This document shows, piece by piece, positions 21,626-27,830 of a stretch of 27,830 nucleotides of DNA (its first letter is position 1; every line of letters begins with the position of its first letter). This DNA is from JBBIVB01 sp964567515 (GTDB taxonomy: Bacteria; Patescibacteriota; Patescibacteriia; Veblenbacterales; UBA10138). The notes beneath the pieces were generated by a model. It worked only from the letters and a program-made list of their open reading frames with translations, was not told the origin of the DNA and searched no databases. A program made the translations under genes and the position numbers. The stretch is taken from positions 1 to 27,830 of the forward strand of contig CAZMMW010000004.1 of assembly GCA_964567515.1 (NCBI GenBank), given 5' to 3'.

Positions 21626-21640
21626 ATTAATTGACGATAT

Positions 21641-21679
21641 AACAAAACCACTCTTGATTAATCGGGGGTGGTTTTGTTT
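21641..21679 (+). terminator. Intrinsic terminator after the mini-genes
   Basis: AACAAAACCAC (21641-21651) pairs perfectly with GTGGTTTTGTT (21668-21678), an 11-bp stem whose 3' arm is T-rich. Confidence 0.8.
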
Positions 21680-21693
21680 ATCTTTTCAATGTC

Positions 21694-21752
21694 ATTCCCG
21701 ATCTGCTTGCTTAAGTAGTGAACTTCAGTTCTGCTATTTTAAGATCAGGAAT
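21694..21752. repeat. Long imperfect inverted repeat, possible dispersed repeat
   Basis: ATTCCCGATCT (21694-21704) pairs with AGATCAGGAAT (21742-21752) with one mismatch. Inside are a CTTAA/TTAAG pairing and a GTAG-GAAC/GTTC-GCTA stem with a TTCA loop. The outer end begins GTCATTCCC, and a GATTCTGGATTTCC stretch follows, a wording often seen in short palindromic repeats dispersed in bacterial genomes. Only one copy is in this window. Confidence 0.4.
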
Positions 21753-21801
21753 CTAGACAATAAAATAAGGCTCTGATTCTGGATTTCCTGCCAGACTTTT
21801 C

Positions 21802-21828
21802 AGCCACCCTTATGGAGGGTGGTTTTTG
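21802..21828 (+). terminator. Second intrinsic terminator
   Basis: AGCCACCCT (21802-21810) pairs with AGGGTGGTT (21816-21824; the outer pair is G-T), and a T-run follows. It is about 150 bases after the previous terminator and just before the promoter of the broken membrane-protein gene. Confidence 0.7.
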
Positions 21829-21844
21829 GTTATGTAGATACCTA

Positions 21845-21853
21845 TGATATAAT
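21845..21853 (+). promoter_or_regulatory. Extended -10 promoter of the broken gene
   Basis: TGA followed by a perfect TATAAT (21848-21853) is an extended -10 element. The -35 region is poor. It is well placed for the ATG at 21869 or 21884. Confidence 0.45.
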
Positions 21854-21883
21854 TAAAATACTAGTTAAATGAAATTTATCGAT

Positions 21884-23056
21884 ATGACAAACTAACAGTT
21901 ACTTGATTATATTAAACAACAACTACAACTGGGAATAAGTCAAGAACAAATTAAAAGCGCACTCATTGCTACTGGTTGGCAAGAGCCAGATATTAATGAG
22001 GGTTTTAGGGCGATAAATACAACCTCTTCATCTATACCAGGAACACCAATGGCAGTTAATTCATCAGGAAAAGCTTTAAAGATAGCTTTAATATCTTTAG
22101 TTGGGGTTATAGTTATTGGCGGAGGAATTTATGCTTACACACAGAACTTTTTTATTAGCCAAGAATCAAATAAACAAACCAATAATGTTACAAACCAAGA
22201 AAAACAATTATCTAGCGAATAAAACCAAGAACAAAGAGTAGCAGATTCATTAATTAATGATGAATTTATTTTTGCAACTTATTCAGATGAATATTTTAGT
22301 TTTAAATATCCTAAAAATACCTGCGGTACGCCATTAGGTGAAGGCTTTAGCAATGCGGGCTGTTCAGAGCCATGGGGGACGGAGATAATTGGTTGTGGTA
22401 ATTCGTTTGATCCAACTAATAGAATGAATTATGAGGAGGATCGTTATTGTTTACTTTGGCTTGGTCCGCCTTTTAATGAGGCATATGAAATGGCTGTGTT
22501 TCAAATATATCTTTATCCCAAATCATCTTATGAACAGATTTTAGAGCCTTACCCAGGCGCCAAAGTTACTGAGTATGGTCCTACTAATAATGGATACCAT
22601 AAAAAGTTATATGAAATGATAGAAATGAATTCTGACGGAAGCATATCAGCAGAAAAAATATATGATGGTTTTATTGATGATGGACAACACTTTGTGTATG
22701 TCATGATAATTATTCCCGCGGGTTCACCTGAGGGGATTATTAATTATTTGCCTTACTTTTTTAATTCGTTCAAATTTAACCCGGTTTTTACCAGCCAAGC
22801 TGAGAGGTGTGGTGTTAAAGAAACGGTGACAGAAAAGGATAATTGTTATATGGCGGAGGCGTATGGATCTATTGATAGTGCAATTTGCGATAAGATTTCG
22901 GATCAAAGTATGGTTTGGGTGGATGATAAAATTAATCGTTCAGGTTGTTTGTATTTTGTGGGCATGAGAAAGAGGGATCCGTCAATTTGTGAGTTAGCAA
23001 AAGCTAATCTGGAAGTTTATACACAATGCAAAAATGACCTAAATCAAACTAGGTAG
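21884..23056 (+). pseudogene. Membrane protein gene with two in-frame TAA stops
   Basis: One frame runs from the ATG at 21884 to 23056 (391 codons including the final stop) without any frameshift, but TAA interrupts it at codon 4 (21893-21895) and at 22220-22222. Read through, it gives an N-terminal helical domain (LLDYIKQQLQLGISQEQIKS, then ALIATGWQEPDINEGF), a membrane helix (ALKIALISLVGVIVIGGGIY) and a large outer domain. That outer domain ends in a cysteine-rich module (with CGVKETVTEKDNCYMAEAYG, CDKI, SGCLYF and ICELAKANL). The N-terminal helical-plus-membrane layout is common in CPR proteins of unknown function. Both stops are one substitution from CAA, and Q fits at the first (MTN-QLLDYI). 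The intact 3' part from the ATG at 22424 could still yield 210 residues, but it lacks the signal or anchor. Best called a pseudogene; sequencing errors are an alternative. Confidence 0.75.
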
Positions 23057-23268
23057 TCCCAGGTATTTATTGTGAAGATGTTTGGCCCTTAGACCACCCT
23101 AAATCAAGTTCCAACTTAGTACACTCGGTATGTAAATATGTCCTTTTTGTTTTCTAATCTCAGTTCTCCGCCAGAGACAGAGGCGGATCAGTTTTAGGTT
23201 GATAATATCTCCACCAAAGGCGGACATCTTTCACGATGTCTTAGATTAATCTGGGGAATAACAAGCTT
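23057..23268. repeat. Hairpin-rich spacer between convergent genes
   Basis: This spacer holds TCCGCC (23167-23172) with GGCGGA (23182-23187) followed by a short T-run; GACATC (23223-23228) with GATGTC (23235-23240); and a palindrome AGATTAATCT (23243-23252). The GC-rich pairs stand out in AT-rich surroundings. They probably terminate the broken gene (+) and recR (-), and may belong to a dispersed palindromic repeat family. Confidence 0.45.
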
Positions 23269-23871
23269 CTAAATAATTTCCAAGCGTCCGGTAATAGCGC
23301 TTTCTAAAGTTACTTCATCAGCGTATTCAAGATCTGCCCCCACCGGCAAGCCACGAGCCAGGCGCGTTACTTTAATCCCCAAAGGTTTAATTAATTTAGC
23401 TAGATAAAGCGAAGTAGTTTCTCCGTCTAAATCTGGATTAAGCGCTAAAATAACTTCCTTAACCCCATCCTTTTTTAGCTGTTCTATCAATTCAGGTATT
23501 TTTAGTTTATCCGGTGTTATTCCTTCTAAGGCACTTAAAACACCATGTAGCACATAATAACGCCCGTTAAAAGCTTTGGTCTTTTCTATCACTGGAATAT
23601 TGTGACTTTCGGCTACTACACAAAGTAAGGCGTGATGGCGTTTGGCATCGTGACAAATTGCGCAAGGTGAATTTTCAGAAAAGCGGCGGCAGATAGAGCA
23701 AGTTACTACTTGTTCGCGGGCCGCTTTTAAGCTTTGGATTAAATTAGCCACCACTTCTGGCGGCTGCTTTAATAAATAATAAACCAGTCGTTCCGCGCTT
23801 TTTGGTCCAAAACCAGGCAAGTTAGTTAGCTCACGGATTAATTGTTCCAGCGCTTTAGGAGTAGGGGACAT
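23269..23871 (-). CDS. recR: Recombination mediator RecR
   Basis: RecR acts with RecO/RecF to load RecA on gapped DNA. It has 200 residues from the ATG at 23871 (MSPTPKALEQLIRELTNLPG), which fits the family length. The in-frame ATG at 23889 adds six atypical residues. Domains in order: a helix-hairpin-helix (LPGFGPKSAERL, about 18-29), a C4 zinc finger (C58, C61, C70, C73), a Toprim domain starting near LLCVVAES with the NPDLDGETT acidic block (about 145-153), and the C-terminal RLARGLPVGADLEYADEVTL. TATAAT -10 boxes lie upstream at 23905-23910 and 23916-23921 (minus strand). Confidence 0.97.
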   Translation of the reverse strand: MSPTPKALEQLIRELTNLPGFGPKSAERLVYYLLKQPPEVVANLIQSLKAAREQVVTCSICRRFSENSPCAICHDAKRHHALLCVVAESHNIPVIEKTKAFNGRYYVLHGVLSALEGITPDKLKIPELIEQLKKDGVKEVILALNPDLDGETTSLYLAKLIKPLGIKVTRLARGLPVGADLEYADEVTLESAITGRLEII

Positions 23872-23904
23872 AATAAATTTAAAATTCAAAAATTAAAATG
23901 GAAA

Positions 23905-23921
23905 ATTATACTCTAATTATA
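23905..23921 (-). promoter_or_regulatory. Possible recR promoter with two -10 boxes
   Basis: Two perfect TATAAT hexamers on the minus strand, at 23905-23910 and 23916-23921, lie 27-45 bases before the preferred recR start. No good -35 box is visible for either. Confidence 0.35.
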
Positions 23922-23956
23922 TCTCAAAAGATAATCCCAGGCGAACGATAATTTAA

Positions 23957-25378
23957 TTAATTATTATTAATAATAATTATATTTTTTGCTAAATCTGATG
24001 GTAGACTATTAAATATTTCTTTGATAGTTTGTTGATCTGTTGGAGAATATTGTCGGGGATCATATAAGATAATATGATTAGAATTCAAAACCTGGCTAAT
24101 TTGTTCTACCAGCAAATTTTGATCCCAAGCTGAACCAAAAGTAATAGCTTTAAATCGGCCATCATAATTGAAAGGCCCATTAAAAATATAATTTTGTCGT
24201 CCTAGCATAAAAATTGGTTTTTGAGCACGGTATTGTTGTTCTAATTGGTTGATACCCTGAGCATAATTTTTTCTCCAATGTAAGTAGTTATCTACTTTTT
24301 GGAAATTAGTATAAGACGCAGCTAAAGCCAAAATCACAGTTAGACCAATTAAAGAATAAGCAATTGGCGATTGATATTTTTTTAATAAAATATAAAATAA
24401 GTAAGCTGATAATAAAGCTGCACCGAAATAAGCACTAGTAAAAAGTCTTCCTTGTGGAATGCCAAAAATAAAAATGAACGGCAGTATAGTTAGTAACATT
24501 ATAGCTAGCAGTAGCAAATTATATCTTTTTCTAAACCAAACCACAACTAAACCTATAACAGTTGTTAGTATATAGATTGGCGTAAAGCCGTCGTAGATTA
24601 TTTGATAAACGTTAAGTATTTTTTCTTTAAGCGTCAACCAGCTAAAATTGTGATATAGAGGAGGGTTGTTAGCAAAAGAAGTTTTGATAGCTATTAGATA
24701 TTCTTGTTGATAGTAAAGGTATAAGGCAGTAACTCCAACTAAACAAGTGGCCAAGAATATTAAACTCGCTTTCGCCATTAAAACCCAATTGAGCTTTTCT
24801 TTTTTATACAGCCAAAGTTGTAACAAAGGTAATGGTAGTAATACCAAAACAGTTTCTTTGGTTAGAAAACTTAGACCTAATAACAAACTCGCTAAGTAAA
24901 GATATTTTTTATTATTTTGTGTTAAATAGACGGCTAGAAAGTATAAAGAAGCAAATAACCAAAAGTGCATTAGCGGTTCAGATAACAGAGAGCCACTAAA
25001 AAACAAAATAGCGAAGTTAGTTGCAGCTATGACGCTAGCTAGTAACGCTAGCTCTTGAGATTGCCATAGTTTTTTAATCCAAAGATAGAAGAAAATAATA
25101 GCTCCCAGAGTGATCAATTGTTGTAGAACTGATAAGTAATAGAAGCTATTAAAAATATCGACTCCTAGTAGATTTAGTAAAAGCCAGATTAGATGATTGA
25201 TCAAGATAAAAATAGGTCGACCCAGGAGTAACCCCGAGTTGATATTGCCGGCAATAATAGCCGTATGATAAGTAAATTCATCAACGTTATAATAATAAGC
25301 GTGACGAAAAATAAAAGACAAAATTAACCATAGGCCACTGATGATACTCAGGTATATTTTATCTTTTTTAGTTAACAC
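23957..25378 (-). CDS. GT-C type membrane glycosyltransferase (PMT/ArnT-like)
   Basis: This is a polytopic membrane protein of 473 residues with about ten or more hydrophobic segments. An acidic Asp-Glu pair in the first outer loop (YYNVDEFTYHT, D33-E34) is the usual catalytic or lipid-sugar site of GT-C glycosyltransferases such as PMT/ArnT/family 39 enzymes. A small soluble-like C-terminal part (after about residue 370) ends in a run of Ile and Asn. It would move a sugar from a polyprenyl carrier to a protein or lipid outside the membrane; the acceptor is unknown. It starts 4 bases after ybaB and sits between ybaB and recR, which are usually adjacent. Confidence 0.85.
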   Translation of the reverse strand: MLTKKDKIYLSIISGLWLILSFIFRHAYYYNVDEFTYHTAIIAGNINSGLLLGRPIFILINHLIWLLLNLLGVDIFNSFYYLSVLQQLITLGAIIFFYLWIKKLWQSQELALLASVIAATNFAILFFSGSLLSEPLMHFWLFASLYFLAVYLTQNNKKYLYLASLLLGLSFLTKETVLVLLPLPLLQLWLYKKEKLNWVLMAKASLIFLATCLVGVTALYLYYQQEYLIAIKTSFANNPPLYHNFSWLTLKEKILNVYQIIYDGFTPIYILTTVIGLVVVWFRKRYNLLLLAIMLLTILPFIFIFGIPQGRLFTSAYFGAALLSAYLFYILLKKYQSPIAYSLIGLTVILALAASYTNFQKVDNYLHWRKNYAQGINQLEQQYRAQKPIFMLGRQNYIFNGPFNYDGRFKAITFGSAWDQNLLVEQISQVLNSNHIILYDPRQYSPTDQQTIKEIFNSLPSDLAKNIIIINNN

Positions 25379-25382
25379 ATTA

Positions 25383-25688
25383 TTATTTTAATCCCAGCTT
25401 TTCTAAACCTCCGGTTTCCCTAAATTTAGCTGCCATTATTTTATGAACCTTTTTGACAGCATCGTTAAAAGCTTCTTTGACGCCATTTTCTAGATCAGTT
25501 TTTTTATCTGGTTTTAATAATTCTTGGTCAATAGAAATTTTTTTTACTTCTTGGTTACCATCCATCTGGATTTTAATTTTACCCCAAGCAGCGGTTCCTT
25601 CGGTCAATTCTCCAGCTAACGAACTTTTCATTTGTTTAGCTTGTTGGCGCAGATCCTTAATCTGTTTTAGTTTAGAAAACATGGACAT
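25383..25688 (-). CDS. ybaB: YbaB/EbfC nucleoid-associated protein
   Basis: This small dimeric DNA-binding protein has 101 residues. The N-terminal coiled-coil helix (FSKLKQIKDLRQQAKQMKSSL) is followed by strands GKIKIQMDGNQEVKKISID, and the C-terminal helix has LENGVKEAFNDAVKKVHKIMAAKF. In many bacteria it is next to recR; here a glycosyltransferase gene separates them. The start could be 25688 or the second ATG at 25682. Confidence 0.92.
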   Translation of the reverse strand: MSMFSKLKQIKDLRQQAKQMKSSLAGELTEGTAAWGKIKIQMDGNQEVKKISIDQELLKPDKKTDLENGVKEAFNDAVKKVHKIMAAKFRETGGLEKLGLK

Positions 25689-25702
25689 ATTTTTTTAGAA
25701 TC

Positions 25703-25729
25703 TAGAATTTAAAAATTAGAATTTAAAAA
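25703..25729. repeat. Short AT-rich tandem direct repeat
   Basis: TAGAATTTAAAAA occurs twice (25703-25715 and 25717-25729), upstream of ybaB. It may be simple AT-rich drift; it lies where a ybaB promoter is expected. Confidence 0.35.
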
Positions 25730-25836
25730 AATTATTTTTATTATCAGAGATCGCTACATCCACCCTTGACTCACTCGCGATGATATTTTAACTATTAAAT
25801 TAAAACCATTAGCTAATAGCCATAGACCATTTGCCA

Positions 25837-27213
25837 TTAACCAACGCGGCCGGATTTTTCCAGACTACGGAAAGTAACCTTATTTTCATCAAAGAATAAT
25901 CTTAAGAGTCCTGTAGGGCCATTGCGGTGTTTGGCAATATGAATTTCGGCAATATGTTTTTCTTCTTCAGGAATATCATCTGGATGATAATTTTTATCAG
26001 CGGCTTTGCGATAGATAAATAGTACCACATCTGCATCTTGCTCAATAGAACCAGATTCCCTAAGATGCGCCAGTTTGGGAATAGCCGGTTTATTCATTTC
26101 TACTGCTCTGGCTAGCTGCGATAAAGCCAATACCGGCACGTTAAGTTCACGGGCAATAGCTTTTAATCCTCTGGTAATTTCAGAAACTTCCTGTACCCGG
26201 TTATCAGAATTTCTACCTTCTAATAATTGTAAGTAGTCAATCAAAATTAAACCTAGCCCGTGTTCGGTTTGTAGACGCCTGGCTTTGGTGCGGATTTCCA
26301 TCACATTGGAAGTGGCTGAATCATCAATATAAATAGGCGCTTCTGATAAGATACCCATAGCATGGCCAATACGCGGAAAATCTTCTTCTTTTTCTGATAA
26401 CCGTCCAGTACGCATGCGCCACAAATCAACATTAGATTCAGCGCATAATAATCTGTCTACCAATTGTTCTTTAGACATTTCCAAAGAGAATATACCGACC
26501 GGAATTTTAGAGTTAATAGCTATATGTCGAGCAATATCTAAGGCTAGAGTGGTTTTACCAACAGAAGGTCTAGCAGCCAAGACAACAAAGTCTGATTTTT
26601 GTAAACCAGCCAGTAAATTATCTAAATCCACAAAACCAGTGGGCAGTCCGCGTAGTTTGCCTGATTCTTTATGCAAATCGTCAATACGATCAAAAGCATC
26701 GGTTAATACTGATTTGATAGGAATAAAAGCTTGTTTATAGAATTTTTGTGAAACGCCGAATAGTTTGCTTTCTGCTTTATCCAAAACATCTTCAATATCC
26801 TCGCTTTCTTGAAAAGCTAATTGCGCCATTTCGCTGGAAGCCCGCAAAAGTTTGCGTAGAGTACTTTTACGCTGAACAATTTTGGCGTAATGTGCTACAT
26901 TGGCCGCGGTGGGCACAGCGTTGGCCAATTCCGTTAAATAAGTATGACCACCAACTGCTTCTAGGATTCCTTTTTCTGAAAGTTTAGCACCTAAGGATAA
27001 TAAATCTATAGGCGTGCGTTCTTCATATAATTCCAGCATGGCTTCGTAGATTTGGCCGTTGGTGTCGCGATAAAAATCAACTGGTTCTAAAAGGTCGGCA
27101 ATTTTAACAATGGCATCTTTATCAATTAATAAAGAACCTAAAGTGGAAGCCTCGGCTTCTAGATTTTGAGGAGGAAGTTTTTCTGTTAAACCGCTGGTTG
27201 TTTTGATGGACAT
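25837..27213 (-). CDS. dnaB: Replicative DNA helicase DnaB
   Basis: This hexameric helicase unwinds DNA at the replication fork. It has 458 residues from the ATG at 27213 (MSIKTTSGLTEKLPPQNLEAE), preferred over an in-frame start at 27261 that adds 16 residues before the family N-terminus. The N-terminal domain (about 15-115, AEASTLGSLLIDKDAI and on) is followed by a linker and the RecA-like domain. That domain has Walker A ARPSVGKTT (214-222), IFSLEMSKEQL, Walker B LILIDYLQLL (about 325), SQLARAVE and RESGSIEQDADVVLFIYR. No intein is present. Confidence 0.97.
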   Translation of the reverse strand: MSIKTTSGLTEKLPPQNLEAEASTLGSLLIDKDAIVKIADLLEPVDFYRDTNGQIYEAMLELYEERTPIDLLSLGAKLSEKGILEAVGGHTYLTELANAVPTAANVAHYAKIVQRKSTLRKLLRASSEMAQLAFQESEDIEDVLDKAESKLFGVSQKFYKQAFIPIKSVLTDAFDRIDDLHKESGKLRGLPTGFVDLDNLLAGLQKSDFVVLAARPSVGKTTLALDIARHIAINSKIPVGIFSLEMSKEQLVDRLLCAESNVDLWRMRTGRLSEKEEDFPRIGHAMGILSEAPIYIDDSATSNVMEIRTKARRLQTEHGLGLILIDYLQLLEGRNSDNRVQEVSEITRGLKAIARELNVPVLALSQLARAVEMNKPAIPKLAHLRESGSIEQDADVVLFIYRKAADKNYHPDDIPEEEKHIAEIHIAKHRNGPTGLLRLFFDENKVTFRSLEKSGRVG

Positions 27214-27255
27214 AGTAAGTGTGTTTAGTTTAACTTTTTGGAAGTTTAAAGACAA

Positions 27256-27291
27256 GGGCAATTAATCACACCTTTTTCACAGGTTTTGCCC
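27256..27291. promoter_or_regulatory. Hairpin and DnaA-box-like sites between dnaB and dnaQ-like gene
   Basis: GGGCAA (27256-27261) pairs with TTGCCC (27286-27291), and inside it ACCT (27270-27273) pairs with AGGT (27281-27284). Within the region, TTTTTCACA (27273-27281) fits the relaxed DnaA-box pattern TTWTNCACA, and TTAATCACA (27262-27270) is one base off it. This lies in the divergent promoter region of two replication genes. Regulation by DnaA is only a suggestion. Confidence 0.35.
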
Positions 27292-27334
27292 ACAATATTT
27301 TTCAACCTTTTTAAAGAAAGGATAAAAAATAAAC

Positions 27335-27363
27335 TAGACAATTATTAAAAAATCAGTTACAGT
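27335..27363 (+). promoter_or_regulatory. Putative promoter of the DnaQ-like gene, possibly leaderless
   Basis: TAGACA (27335-27340, 5/6) is followed after 17 bases by TACAGT (27358-27363, 4/6). The expected start 7 bases downstream is the A of the ATG at 27370. Confidence 0.4.
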
Positions 27364-27369
27364 CTGGCT

Positions 27370-27830
27370 ATGTTTAGCGATAGTACAGAATATGTTATCT
27401 TTGATGTTGAAACCACTGGTATGAAACCAGCAGAAGGGCATGCTGTTGTAGAAATTGCGGCTCAGCGAGTACACAATCGGCAGGTGGTTGATGTTTTAGA
27501 TACCATTATTAATCCCGGTGTCAAAGTAGATAAAGAAGCGGAATTAGTGCATGGCATTACTAATGAGATGATTCAAAAAGAGGGTAGATCTTTATTAGAA
27601 GCTGCGCCAGCGTTTGTTTTATTTTCTTCCGGGGCCACCTTGGTGGCTCATAATATTGGTTTTGATTTAGCGTTTATTAATAAACATTTAAAAGATTTAG
27701 GTTTGCCGGCTTTAACTAATTCTACTATTGATACTCTAGAGTTAGCGCGTAGCAAAGTGGCAGTAGCGAGCTATAGCTTGGGGTATTTAGCTAAGCATTT
27801 TGGAATTTCTCAACCCAAAGCCCACCGCGC
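27370..27830 (+). CDS. DnaQ-type 3'-5' exonuclease, 3'-truncated by window edge
   Basis: The frame is open from the ATG at 27370 to the window end (153 complete codons). It has all three DEDDh exonuclease motifs: Exo I FDVETTG near residue 14, Exo II VAHNIGFDLAFINKHL near residues 96-111, and the start of Exo III at KAHRA at the very edge. LVHGITNEMI is also typical. It could be the proofreading epsilon subunit, a stand-alone DnaQ-like exonuclease, or the N-terminal part of a larger fusion (for example with a GIY-YIG or helicase domain). The missing C-terminus prevents a choice. Confidence 0.92.
   Translation, partial: MFSDSTEYVIFDVETTGMKPAEGHAVVEIAAQRVHNRQVVDVLDTIINPGVKVDKEAELVHGITNEMIQKEGRSLLEAAPAFVLFSSGATLVAHNIGFDLAFINKHLKDLGLPALTNSTIDTLELARSKVAVASYSLGYLAKHFGISQPKAHR

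Noticed and set aside
21884..23056. Reassigned stop codon (TAA read as Gln)
   Set aside because: Nearly all intact genes in the window terminate with TAA, so recoding would extend them all. Pseudogenisation or error is simpler.
26414..26740. Plus-strand ORF opposite dnaB
   Set aside because: It is antisense to the DnaB RecA domain; a shadow.
1..27830. TGA reassigned to Gly or Trp, as in some CPR lineages
   Set aside because: All recognised genes are intact in the standard code with no internal TGA needed.
1..27830. CRISPR array, tRNA or rRNA genes
   Set aside because: I saw no regularly spaced repeats and no cloverleaf or rRNA-like segments.

Overview
This is an AT-rich, very gene-dense bacterial window, most likely from a Candidate Phyla Radiation (Patescibacteria) genome, perhaps Parcubacteria-like. 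The main evidence is the long S10-spc ribosomal protein cluster. It runs from S5 straight to L15 with only 4 bases between them and no L30 gene, and absence of L30 is a known CPR trait. Intergenic spacers are a few bases long. S14 is the short zinc-type form, and several membrane proteins have a CPR style. Genes end in TAA or TAG, and no gene needs TGA to be read as an amino acid. The phylum assignment is an inference; no 16S gene is present.

Layout. Positions 1-4076 (+): the end of a str-type operon, with fusA (start cut by the window edge), a small Phd/YefM-like protein, tuf and rpsJ. Positions 4077-4310: an unusual structured RNA segment inside the operon, ending in an intrinsic terminator just before rplC. 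Positions 4311-14397 (+): rplC-rplD-rplW-rplB-rpsS-rplV-rpsC-rplP-rpmC-rpsQ-rplN-rplX-rplE-rpsN-rpsH, then a 54-residue membrane protein not normally found in this operon, then rplF-rplR-rpsE-rplO-secY. Positions 14398-14903: a gene-poor stretch with several hairpins and a short GC-rich patch.

Positions 14904-17149: the most striking part. A perfect 254-bp direct repeat covers the first third of adk and flanks a complete minus-strand transcription unit for a secreted protein with two InlB-like repeats. The upstream adk copy is truncated after 77 native codons and runs directly into a terminator. The downstream copy is intact and leads into map, ruvX and a WecA/MraY-type glycosyl-phosphate transferase (to 19794).

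Positions 19824-23056: an unknown minus-strand gene; a DUF192 membrane-anchored protein; rplU with a clear promoter; two tiny genes, one encoding 27 residues with 8 cysteines and one encoding 29 acidic residues; and a membrane-protein gene broken by two in-frame TAA codons. Positions 23269-27213 (-): dnaB, ybaB, a GT-C type membrane glycosyltransferase and recR, read in that order. Positions 27370-27830 (+): a divergent DnaQ-type exonuclease gene cut by the window end.

As a whole the window encodes translation (elongation factors and ribosomal proteins), membrane insertion (SecY), N-terminal methionine removal (Map), nucleotide balance (Adk), replication and repair (DnaB, RecR, YbaB, DnaQ-like, RuvX) and cell-envelope chemistry. 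Most ribosomal protein genes have no Shine-Dalgarno sequence. They start at an ATG preceded by a T-rich stretch just after the previous stop codon, which suggests translational coupling.
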